From Streptococcus orisasini (GTDB lineage Bacteria > Bacillota > Bacilli > Lactobacillales > Streptococcaceae): a stretch of 64,000 nt of DNA. Location of the stretch: assembly GCF_001431045.1 (NCBI RefSeq), contig NZ_BCLE01000010.1, forward strand, positions 1-64,000, read 5' to 3'. The translations under genes were made by a program, and so were the position numbers. The notes beneath the pieces are model-generated. The model ran no database searches and was not told where the DNA came from. It saw only the letters and a program-made list of their open reading frames with translations. Below, piece after piece: positions 56,554 through 64,000 of this stretch (positions are counted from its first letter, which is position 1; every line of letters begins with the position of its first letter).

Positions 56554-57480
56554 TTATCCCTTTTCTTTAATAATATAAACAGGTCTTTTTTTTGTTTCTA
56601 GGAAAATCTTTGCGATATATTTCCCAATAATCCCTAAGGCCAACAGCTGCAATCCTCCAATGAAAAGGATAATAGATACAAGACTGGCCCAGCCTGTTAC
56701 AGGATCTCCAAACAAAAGTTTTCTACAAACAATAAATAAAATACTGAAAATAGAAACAATGAAAGAAACGGAACCTGTCCATGTTGCTATATTCAAAGGT
56801 GCTTCAGAGAAATTAATAAAACCATCCATCGAATAGCGCAACAAACTCCAAAAGCTCCATGATGTTTCTCCAGCTACTCGATCACGATTCTCATAGGAAA
56901 TATAATAAACATTATAGCCGACCCAAGCAAAAAGCCCCTTTGAAAAGCGATTAACCTCATTCAGTTCCAAAATACTGTCAACAACTTGACGTGTCATTAA
57001 GCGAAAGTCACGTGCACCATCAACCATTTCCGTACTAGAAATTTTATTGATAAGCCAATAAAACGTCTTAGCAAAAAAAGATCTAATAATTGGTTCCCCT
57101 TTACGGTCAGCACGACGAGTCCCTACAACATCATATCCCTCTTTAATTTTATTGTACATTTCTTGCAACAATTCAGGTGGATCCTGTAAATCAGCATCCA
57201 TAACCGTGATAAATTCTCCATCTGTTGCTTCGAGACCGGCTAACAAAGCAGCTTCTTTCCCAAAGTTACGAGAAAAAGAGAGGTAATGCGTGTTTTTAAA
57301 CTTGCTAGAAATCTCACGAAGAATTTCTAAAGTTCCATCTTTGGAACCGTCATTGACAAAAATATAATCAAAGGATAATTCATCGCTCATTCGTTCTTCA
57401 ACTTTTTTACATGCGTTTAAGAAAGGAATAATGGTTTTTTCCTCATTATAACAAGGAATGACTATTGATAATTTTTTCAT
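56554..57480 (-). CDS. polyprenyl-phosphate glycosyltransferase (GT2, GtrB/DPM1-like), SccN-like
   Basis: The 308-residue protein has a GT2 domain in about 1-225 (LSIVIPCYNEEKTIIPFL, FVNDGSKDGT, SFSRNFGKEAALLAGLEAT, DADLQDPPEL) and two membrane segments near the end (about 232-252, 266-288). Such enzymes move a sugar from a nucleotide sugar to undecaprenyl phosphate on the inner face. In S. mutans SccN makes Glc-P-undecaprenol for the side chain of the rhamnan; I infer the same here. GacI of group A streptococci is the GlcNAc counterpart. It overlaps the membrane transferase gene by 35 bases, which supports a joint job. Confidence 0.82.
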   Translation of the reverse strand: MKKLSIVIPCYNEEKTIIPFLNACKKVEERMSDELSFDYIFVNDGSKDGTLEILREISSKFKNTHYLSFSRNFGKEAALLAGLEATDGEFITVMDADLQDPPELLQEMYNKIKEGYDVVGTRRADRKGEPIIRSFFAKTFYWLINKISSTEMVDGARDFRLMTRQVVDSILELNEVNRFSKGLFAWVGYNVYYISYENRDRVAGETSWSFWSLLRYSMDGFINFSEAPLNIATWTGSVSFIVSIFSILFIVCRKLLFGDPVTGWASLVSIILFIGGLQLLALGIIGKYIAKIFLETKKRPVYIIKEKG

Positions 57481-59212
57481 GGCTCCTCCCTCTTATTTTT
57501 AAAAAAGATATAAAAACGTATACAAGCAATGAAGTCCATGCTATGAACTCTATTGTAAACCCTAAAATCTGTGTCTTTGTTTTTTGATAAAATACCTTAA
57601 CCTTACCACTGGATTTAACTTTGATAACAGCTCTGCCATCGTATAAAGCCTTTGTATTAGTATTAGGCTTATGCAACTGCTTATAATTTTTAATTTCATT
57701 CTTGGATAATCGTTTATTGATTATCTTTGGAGCACTTCCGGACGCTCCATCAGAATATTTTGCAACATAGCCTTTATACCAAATTCTAGGTAAAACAATA
57801 TTACTATTTGAATTTCTATCTTTTATTTGATAGTTAAATTCTAGCAAATTATATTTATTTTTAACATTTGAAATCGTAATATTATTTTTATCAAAATCAA
57901 ATTTATTAATTGAGCCATCTCTTACATGATTGTGATCAACACTCAAGTTAAAGTATTCATCTCCAGAAGTATCGTATGTCGTTAAAGAAGGATGAGTAAA
58001 AGCATTAATCCCTTTGGTATTTTGTTCACGCATGACATTAATATTAGTTGTAGTCAAAGCATATTTTTGTGCATAATTTGCCGAATTTGGAGTAAACCTA
58101 AGCGGGAACCAGAGAATATAAAACAGTACTTGAACACAAGCTAAAGTCAACACAGTCGATCGTTTACATGATGTGGCTATTGCCATGAAAATTAAAATTG
58201 GCAAAAAATATGTTAATCTGCTAGTATATTGCAAGGTAGCTAAAAAGGAATATTTTAAAATATCTTCCCATGGCAATATCCCCGACGAAATGATAAAAAT
58301 TACAATAACGGTAACAACAAGTTGTTTAGAGAATCGAGTAAGTTTTTTAAATATCAATAGCAAAAATAGTAAGAATACCAGAGAAATAGGAAACATATAA
58401 TTCTTGATAATTACAAATAAATCATCTTCTACCATTAATGCTGATGTTGGGAAAGGAAAGTCTCTCAATATCCACGAAACAAAAAATAACTGAGATTTAC
58501 TTTGCTCTAGATACTGTAAAATGAATCCTGCTGACAAAGCTAAAGCTATCAATAAGGACAAGAAGAAAGACTGGATCACTTTTTTATTAATCTTTTTATA
58601 ATTAATAAGGACAAAAATAAATGATGTTATAGCTAAGACTACGGTTGAAATAATATGAGTTTGAACCAGCAATGCTACTGTAATCCCCAATGGAATTGGA
58701 TTAAATCTATCTAAATAAAAGACCTTATAAAGACAGTAAATCAAATATGGCACCATAAAAGCAACAGCAGTCATGCCAAAACCAAAAAATGGATAGGTAG
58801 CAGGAATTACCATGGCAAACGCCAATGATTTAGACTTACTTTTTGTTATCTGGTATAAGCTATAATAAGATATCCATGTAGTTAAAACCACTACAATGAA
58901 AGCAAAAGATGTAAAAGCTACTGTAGCAATTTTGGTTTTTAAAAAAACTAATGCTGGAATGTAAAAAAGCCAATTTCCATAAAACATTGGAACAGAGTAA
59001 CCAACTCCAAAACCATATAAAAAGTTTAAATTAGGCAAAAAATCATTATGACTAATTGACTGAGCTAATCCTAATATTCTGGCCATATGAAAAGGGTAAT
59101 CAAAAATTTGACTATTAGTATTAATAGAGATATACGAAATTACAGTAAAAATAACTGCGTAAACTAATAAAATAAAATAACTATTACATATATATTTTTT
59201 TATTTTGTTCAA
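57446..59212 (-). CDS. multi-pass membrane glycosyltransferase-like protein (GT-C type), SccM-like
   Basis: The protein has 588 residues. About 11-12 membrane segments fill residues 10-365; an outer domain spans about 375-545, and one more segment ends the chain (about 555-575). Near the N-terminus, in the first outer loop, DYPFHMARI has the form of a GT-C catalytic Asp site. I infer that it transfers the sugar from the lipid made by the SccN-like enzyme to the rhamnan outside the cell. The start is TTG 59212 with AGAGGTAAA. The sequence is AT-rich compared with genes upstream of lytF. Confidence 0.7.
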   Translation of the reverse strand: MNKIKKYICNSYFILLVYAVIFTVISYISINTNSQIFDYPFHMARILGLAQSISHNDFLPNLNFLYGFGVGYSVPMFYGNWLFYIPALVFLKTKIATVAFTSFAFIVVVLTTWISYYSLYQITKSKSKSLAFAMVIPATYPFFGFGMTAVAFMVPYLIYCLYKVFYLDRFNPIPLGITVALLVQTHIISTVVLAITSFIFVLINYKKINKKVIQSFFLSLLIALALSAGFILQYLEQSKSQLFFVSWILRDFPFPTSALMVEDDLFVIIKNYMFPISLVFLLFLLLIFKKLTRFSKQLVVTVIVIFIISSGILPWEDILKYSFLATLQYTSRLTYFLPILIFMAIATSCKRSTVLTLACVQVLFYILWFPLRFTPNSANYAQKYALTTTNINVMREQNTKGINAFTHPSLTTYDTSGDEYFNLSVDHNHVRDGSINKFDFDKNNITISNVKNKYNLLEFNYQIKDRNSNSNIVLPRIWYKGYVAKYSDGASGSAPKIINKRLSKNEIKNYKQLHKPNTNTKALYDGRAVIKVKSSGKVKVFYQKTKTQILGFTIEFIAWTSLLVYVFISFLKIRGRSHEKIINSHSLL

Positions 59213-59224
59213 AATTTACCTCTT

Positions 59225-61687
59225 TCATTTAGGGATTTTAAAAAAATCAGATTTATCTTTTAAATATCTCCTACCAGAAATTAAATCGTACTCAACCATC
59301 TGCAAATCTTTTGCTGTTTTTTGCTGCTCTTTTGTTAACTTTTCTTTATCAACACTTGATTTATCAAGAACTTCTGTTAATAGAGCATAATAAGGAGATA
59401 CTTTAGAAGATGTTTGTTTCAACAGTTCGGCTGAGAAATCACTGGAATTAACTAATGGATAAGTTAATTTTTTAGTAGGATAATTACTCCAAATGAAATA
59501 ATCTGTTTCATATTGAGTATCTGGATTATTTTTAAAAGCACTTTGAGGATAAAAACTAGGTAAATGATCTCCATAAAAAACAACTGTTATTTTTTGTTTT
59601 AATTTTTTTAATTCATTTAAAAAATTTAATGTAGAATTATCAGTGTTGTTAAGCAACCTAGCATAATTCGATAATTGTTCATTCTGTTCGTCAGAAAAAT
59701 CTTTTCCTTTACCATAGACATCTGATGGTTCTGAGTAGCTCCAAGGAACATGATTTTGATATGTGATTACTGAAATAAATTTATTCCCATTTTCTATGTT
59801 ATTTAATACTGTAGAATAAGTTGATTCATCACTCGGGAAGAGACCTTTACGAACAAAATTTTTAATATTTTCATCCCCATTTTTACTAGCAATAAATTTT
59901 TTAAAGCCCAATTTATCATAAACATTTTTTCGAGAATACGTTTGTGCATCCCCTAAATGGATCACTAGTCTATCATTAGGTTTGTATAAATTACTTATAG
60001 AAGGAACATAGGACATTTTAGGAAAAACATCCGTAAAGAGAGCGGAAATACTAGGAGATAAATTATACATAGGTAAACTAGTCAATGTTTGAAATTCCAT
60101 ATTTGCAGTACCGCCACCATAACCATCGGATTTCATTAAACCGCTTGTATTTGCGGATTTTAATGAATCAATATTAGGTAATATATTTTTTGATAGTTGT
60201 ACTCCATCAACTCTTTTAGGATTTGAAAGGCTTTCACTTAAAACATAAATAACTGTCTGATCTTGTATGTTATTAGGCCTCTCCTTATTTATATTTTTCG
60301 AAAGCTTACTATATTTTTTATAAATGTGATCAATAGTTTCTCTGCTGTAACCTTTTGGCATCTCCATTACAGGAGTAGTCAACTGTTTAACCCATACAAA
60401 CATCAATGATCTATAACTAGCATGTGTTGTTGTTCCCATCCAAAAAACATTATAATTATTATTTAATTGAGTAATAACAGGAATATCATCTGGTATTTGC
60501 TTGTTTTTTTCTGAAGCAAAAATATTTAAAGTTGAGAAAATAAAGAGCCCGATTATTAGATTGGTTAATAACCAAAATCGTTTCTTTTTAATTATCCTAT
60601 TATGAAAAAGTTCTTTTTTAAAACAAAAATAACCAATCACTATTATTAATAATAGCATAAAAAGAGCATAAAATACTATCTGTACATTAATAAATTGCAC
60701 AATCAGATCAATCTGTTTAATCCATGCAAAATCTGATGGAAGCATTGGTTCGTTTCTCATCTCTTGCTTTAAAAAATTCGCTATGGAAACAATAATCCAG
60801 AATGTTACATTTATGATAGTTGCTATAATATAGTTATTGATTAATAAATACACAAATAAACAAAGAACAAATATTACTATAATCTGAAAAGTAGTCGCTG
60901 CTGGAAATACATACATTTTCATCAGCTCCCCTTGCTTAGCTACTCCCATTTGTAGTGTATAGTTAAATATTATAGCAAATAATGAACTTGTTAAAATACA
61001 AAGTGAATAGGTGGCTTTTTTATTCTTAAAATCCTCTAGCCCTTTGAATATTTGATAAAGTAAAAATGTATATAAAGATGTTAAAAATAAGATTACTATT
61101 GAATAATTTAAAAAATCTGAAGTATCATTTTTTACTAAAAATAACCTTTGTAGTTCTGCTATGGATAATTTATCATTTAATATTACTGATGAAAAAATAA
61201 TGGATAGTAAAAATTTATTATTATTAAATCCAACAGGAATTATTGAGTTTTTCTGATGTTTTAACAAGAATCTAACTATTACCTTTCCTAAAAAAGATAA
61301 TAGAATCATTAAACCAATAACAAATATAAAATTGAATTGCCAAAAGTTATTTTCACCTATGTCCCAAATTTTAAAACTTGTATTGTTCAAATTTCTTGTA
61401 ATAACAAGAAAATAAGCAATAATGAGATAGAGGAAATAGCTGCTAAATAAATTTAAAAGAAACTTCCAGTTTATATGATTAACTAGGTAAAAAGCAATTC
61501 CTAAAACAGACAATATAAAGAAGGTATTAGCTAAAGGTGTTTGACTTTGGAAACCTTTAATTAAATCTTGTGTCCCCTTCCAAATAGCCTGATTGAGAGT
61601 ATAAAAATTGATGTAAAAAGTAAAAACTAATAATAGTATTGAATGAACAATCTTTACCCAATTAATATTTTTTAGATTGTTTTTCAT
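59225..61687 (-). CDS. sccH: glycerol phosphate transferase of the cell wall polysaccharide, SccH/GacH-like
   Basis: The protein has 820 residues with about 11 membrane segments in 1-395 and an outer sulfatase/LtaS-type domain in about 470-790. The metal site includes E485 in YVLSESLSNP and the nucleophile is probably T527 in GYGGGTANMEFQTL; other blocks are ITYQNHVPWSY and VVFYGDHLPSFYP. GacH and SccH take glycerol phosphate from phosphatidylglycerol and attach it to side-chain sugars of the rhamnan. Length and gene position (right after rgpF) match. The start overlaps the rgpF stop by four bases. The DNA is distinctly AT-rich. Confidence 0.87.
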   Translation of the reverse strand: MKNNLKNINWVKIVHSILLLVFTFYINFYTLNQAIWKGTQDLIKGFQSQTPLANTFFILSVLGIAFYLVNHINWKFLLNLFSSYFLYLIIAYFLVITRNLNNTSFKIWDIGENNFWQFNFIFVIGLMILLSFLGKVIVRFLLKHQKNSIIPVGFNNNKFLLSIIFSSVILNDKLSIAELQRLFLVKNDTSDFLNYSIVILFLTSLYTFLLYQIFKGLEDFKNKKATYSLCILTSSLFAIIFNYTLQMGVAKQGELMKMYVFPAATTFQIIVIFVLCLFVYLLINNYIIATIINVTFWIIVSIANFLKQEMRNEPMLPSDFAWIKQIDLIVQFINVQIVFYALFMLLLIIVIGYFCFKKELFHNRIIKKKRFWLLTNLIIGLFIFSTLNIFASEKNKQIPDDIPVITQLNNNYNVFWMGTTTHASYRSLMFVWVKQLTTPVMEMPKGYSRETIDHIYKKYSKLSKNINKERPNNIQDQTVIYVLSESLSNPKRVDGVQLSKNILPNIDSLKSANTSGLMKSDGYGGGTANMEFQTLTSLPMYNLSPSISALFTDVFPKMSYVPSISNLYKPNDRLVIHLGDAQTYSRKNVYDKLGFKKFIASKNGDENIKNFVRKGLFPSDESTYSTVLNNIENGNKFISVITYQNHVPWSYSEPSDVYGKGKDFSDEQNEQLSNYARLLNNTDNSTLNFLNELKKLKQKITVVFYGDHLPSFYPQSAFKNNPDTQYETDYFIWSNYPTKKLTYPLVNSSDFSAELLKQTSSKVSPYYALLTEVLDKSSVDKEKLTKEQQKTAKDLQMVEYDLISGRRYLKDKSDFFKIPK

Positions 61688-63435
61688 GATTTTATCTTTT
61701 GCAGAGAGCGTTTGATGATATATTTGACTGCCCTGGCTGGACCGATGAAAATATATTTAAAGGCTCCCTTTATTCCTCCCATATGGTTAAAATCGACAAA
61801 GGTATGAGGTGCTGAGTTTCCTCGATCATTTAACAGTTTGTTGTCTATAAACGGTGTCAAATCAACAGGATTTTTAGAAATTCTAAAATCGTAATGCTCA
61901 TTCCAAGCGATATAAACTAACAGCCGTTCAATAGCATGCAAGATTGAATTTTGTGGAAGAGGTTCTGAAGGCACATCTTTATCGGACAGATCTAAGTCAA
62001 AAAGCGGCTTTAAGGCGCTATATTTGAACCAGACAAAGGTACCGTAGCTCATGACAAAGGTTTGAAAATCCTCAAAATCAATGGACTTGCTCAGTCCCAT
62101 CTTTTGCCATAGGTCATTCATCTCCGGTGCAATCAAATGCTCGTTCCAAGCGTTAACAATCTTATTATAGCGAAAGAAAGTAGGAATATCTGCAATAACT
62201 AAACCAATCTTTGGATTGCCAACAAGTTCTGAGAGAATACTGTCAGCCGGTTTAATCAGCATGTTGATCAGTTCTTTGCGCCAAGACTCACCTGCCCAAA
62301 AGTCAGCTTCTTTGGATTTTTTGGTGTGAAAATGACCGACATAATCATATTGGGACAGCTCTGCTTTTAATTTTAGCATGGGCAGCACATCGCGGCCGAT
62401 ATTTCCTGTTACAAAGATTTGAGCTTCCTGTATGTTTGCTGCCAGAATTTTCTCAATTTCACTTTTCTTATCTTCACTGTCTGTCGTGATAAATAAATCA
62501 TAAGGAAAGTGAAAGTGAGCAAAACTGTCCAAAAATTCTTCCAGCAAGTCGACATAAAAAACATGGAGATGTACTGCTACTTTTTGTCCGCTCAAATCGG
62601 CATTGTGCTCTTTTTTTATGTATTTATGGCCTAATAAATAACTGAAATCCGGATAATTAATTTCTGACATATGAGACACAATAAGGTCAACCGGATAAGA
62701 CGAGCGACTTTCAATATCATTCAAAAGATAAGGTGTAATAGACTGATTAGCATTAATAGCCTTAACCTTAATAAAAGGAACTTGATGATTTAAAATAGCC
62801 GTTGGGTGATAATAGGAAAAATCAGCATGCAAGAGCTGGCTGGCATCCTCGTTTCTTGTATCAAAGACCACCCCGTAATTAAACCCTGCATCCAACAGCG
62901 TCGTTGTGACCTGTGTTTCATACTGATCAATGACCTTTTGAACATCTTGATATTCAGTTACATTTTGCCAAAATTCTCTGAAAACTGAACTGTTTAAGAC
63001 CGGTTTTTGGAAGGAAATGAAATAGCTTTGAATATGTTCACGAAAGGCCTTGGTCGCACGGTTATTAGTCAATCCCCAGAAATCCACTGACTGATCTGCT
63101 TCAAATTTCTGATAAATCGGTGCTAGATCCCAAAGAGGACCAAAACAAGTATCGTTCATGGTCGTAACGGAATCATAGTTTTTCAATTCATCGAAGCCGA
63201 TAAAGGCAAGACCATCACGCCAAGCGGCAAAGTCAAAGCCAGAATTTTGGCGCTGAATAAAATGATCCATCAGATCTTCTTCTCTCAGCTTATCAAAATC
63301 GGCTGAGGCAAGCTCACTATTTGAGATAAAAACAATTTTGGAGAATAAGGGTCTTAACTGAGTCAGCTGGTAGACAACGTGGGAACTAAGACGATTATAT
63401 TTATTAAAGTGAACATACAAAAGCAAACGCTTCAT
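61684..63435 (-). CDS. rgpF: rhamnan synthesis protein RgpF (glycosyltransferase)
   Basis: RgpF is a cytoplasmic rhamnosyltransferase that extends the polyrhamnose backbone of the wall polysaccharide. The 583-residue protein begins MKRLLLYVHFNKYNRLSSHV. Family-typical stretches are NSGFDFAAWRDGL (about 63-75), TMNDTCFGPLWDL, and in the second half VHLHVFYVDLLEEFLDSFAH, TGNIGRDVLPMLKLK and FHTKKSKEADFWAGESWRKE. There is no signal or membrane segment. It overlaps the genes on both sides by four bases (rgpE upstream, sccH downstream), so translation is coupled. Confidence 0.93.
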   Translation of the reverse strand: MKRLLLYVHFNKYNRLSSHVVYQLTQLRPLFSKIVFISNSELASADFDKLREEDLMDHFIQRQNSGFDFAAWRDGLAFIGFDELKNYDSVTTMNDTCFGPLWDLAPIYQKFEADQSVDFWGLTNNRATKAFREHIQSYFISFQKPVLNSSVFREFWQNVTEYQDVQKVIDQYETQVTTTLLDAGFNYGVVFDTRNEDASQLLHADFSYYHPTAILNHQVPFIKVKAINANQSITPYLLNDIESRSSYPVDLIVSHMSEINYPDFSYLLGHKYIKKEHNADLSGQKVAVHLHVFYVDLLEEFLDSFAHFHFPYDLFITTDSEDKKSEIEKILAANIQEAQIFVTGNIGRDVLPMLKLKAELSQYDYVGHFHTKKSKEADFWAGESWRKELINMLIKPADSILSELVGNPKIGLVIADIPTFFRYNKIVNAWNEHLIAPEMNDLWQKMGLSKSIDFEDFQTFVMSYGTFVWFKYSALKPLFDLDLSDKDVPSEPLPQNSILHAIERLLVYIAWNEHYDFRISKNPVDLTPFIDNKLLNDRGNSAPHTFVDFNHMGGIKGAFKYIFIGPARAVKYIIKRSLQKIKS

Positions 63436-64000
63436 TTCTTTCTCCTGATTAAATTGATAATTTTTGTAGGAATAGTCCAGCGGCGGGAATGAATAACCGC
63501 ATTGTAACGATTGGTCATTTCATTGAGCTGCTGGTGGTACTGATCCCTTTCAGAGACAATTTTTTGGTACTGATATTTATAGGACAGCACTTCTTTTAAT
63601 TCCGCTCTTGCTGCTGCTAATTCTTCTGCTAAGCTATTAGCAACAAAGTCAGGCTGTTTAGGTCTGTCAGCATTGAACCACTCGTAAATCAACTGAAATG
63701 TTTTATTTCCCTGCTGAGAAATATCGTAGATAATCTGAGGATCAGGGGCTACAAAATAGTAAGCTTCGTCAACTACTTTAGCATTGGTCCAAACCGGCAG
63801 CAATTCCGTATCAAATTGGGTGTTAATTAGGGAAACCTTGCGATAATAACTTGGAATTTCAGACAAATCAATGCGGATTTTTTGCACATCTTCTGCAAAG
63901 CTCAGCTGAAGGCTGCCTGAGTGCTCCAAAGGAAAATGCAGGCAGTCTTCTTCTGAAAAAGACTGCTCGCTACCGCGATCCAAATAAATGGTAATCTGCT
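63432..64000 (-). CDS. C-terminal part of a glycosyltransferase, probably RgpE
   Basis: The frame is open to the window edge; upstream of the TTG at 63983 it continues as QITIY, so the true start is outside. The visible 189 residues form a beta-rich domain (about 1-110) followed by a coiled coil (LAEELAAARAELKEVLSYKY and on) and an end HSRRWTIPTKIINLIRRKK. Such an ending is common in GT2 enzymes. In the rgp clusters RgpE precedes RgpF, so this is most likely the C-terminal end of RgpE. An ATPase end (RgpD) is less likely because of the gene order. Confidence 0.65.
   Translation of the reverse strand, partial: QITIYLDRGSEQSFSEEDCLHFPLEHSGSLQLSFAEDVQKIRIDLSEIPSYYRKVSLINTQFDTELLPVWTNAKVVDEAYYFVAPDPQIIYDISQQGNKTFQLIYEWFNADRPKQPDFVANSLAEELAAARAELKEVLSYKYQYQKIVSERDQYHQQLNEMTNRYNAVIHSRRWTIPTKIINLIRRKK

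Noticed and set aside
1..64000. CRISPR arrays, tRNA or rRNA genes, prophage, integrative element
   Set aside because: No regularly spaced repeats, no cloverleaf or rRNA sequences and no integrase or phage genes were seen; the only mobile gene is the IS at the left edge.

Overview
The window comes from a streptococcus of the mutans group. The evidence is a GtfD-type dextran-forming glucansucrase, a second glucan-binding repeat protein, a rhamnose-glucose polysaccharide (rgp/scc) cluster followed by a LytF-type hydrolase, and a gene order that, from memory, follows the Streptococcus mutans UA159 chromosome from about SMU.829 to SMU.910 in reverse. The proteins look clearly diverged from those of S. 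mutans, so a sister species is more likely than S. mutans itself; the species is not determined. The DNA is chromosomal. I see no prophage, CRISPR array, rRNA or tRNA. Almost all genes lie on the minus strand.

Layout. 1-894: cut end of an ISL3-family insertion sequence. 0.98-6.4 kb: gtfD and an AEC-family permease. 6.5-15.6 kb: an eight-gene operon with 1-15 bp gaps or overlaps (DUF1149, DegV, DapB, Cca, Uup-type ABC-F, GNAT, two half-ABC exporters). 15.7-16.8 kb: a SAP-like small protein and a PAP2 phosphatase. 17-21.4 kb: methionine genes (YitJ-type bifunctional enzyme, MetE) behind two Met-boxes. 21.5-25.2 kb: fructose operon fruR-fruK-fruA. 25.5-28.5 kb: a flavoprotein reductase, then trmD, rimM, khpA and rpsP. 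28.8-32.1 kb: a MacAB-like export system. 32.3-38.6 kb: pyrR-pyrB-carA-carB under PyrR attenuation, with no pyrP. 38.7-42.2 kb: TVP38-like protein, a 600-bp non-coding island, rluD, lspA and a LysR regulator. 42.5-44.3 kb: a secreted glucan-binding protein on the plus strand. 44.4-46.5 kb: an XRE/DUF2975 pair, then rplU-prp-rpmA. 46.6-51.2 kb: GNAT, CapA-like, ThiI and cysteine desulfurase. 51.3-54.5 kb: a small membrane protein, folC and glutathione reductase. 54.7-64 kb: lytF, then the distal scc/rgp cluster (sccN-like, sccM-like, sccH, rgpF, 3' end of rgpE).

Themes. Several genes build or remodel the surface: gtfD makes glucan, the 42.5-kb protein probably binds it, the scc/rgp genes make the rhamnose-glucose wall polymer with glycerol-phosphate decoration, and LytF cuts the wall. 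Regulation is readable in places: Met-boxes, a consensus promoter plus cre site at fruR, a PyrR attenuator, a ComX-type box before lytF, and an L21 leader. The observations I would check first are two genes that look leaderless, a strongly structured leader before thiI, an apparent AUU start in fruR, and the 500-bp non-coding island near 39.6 kb.
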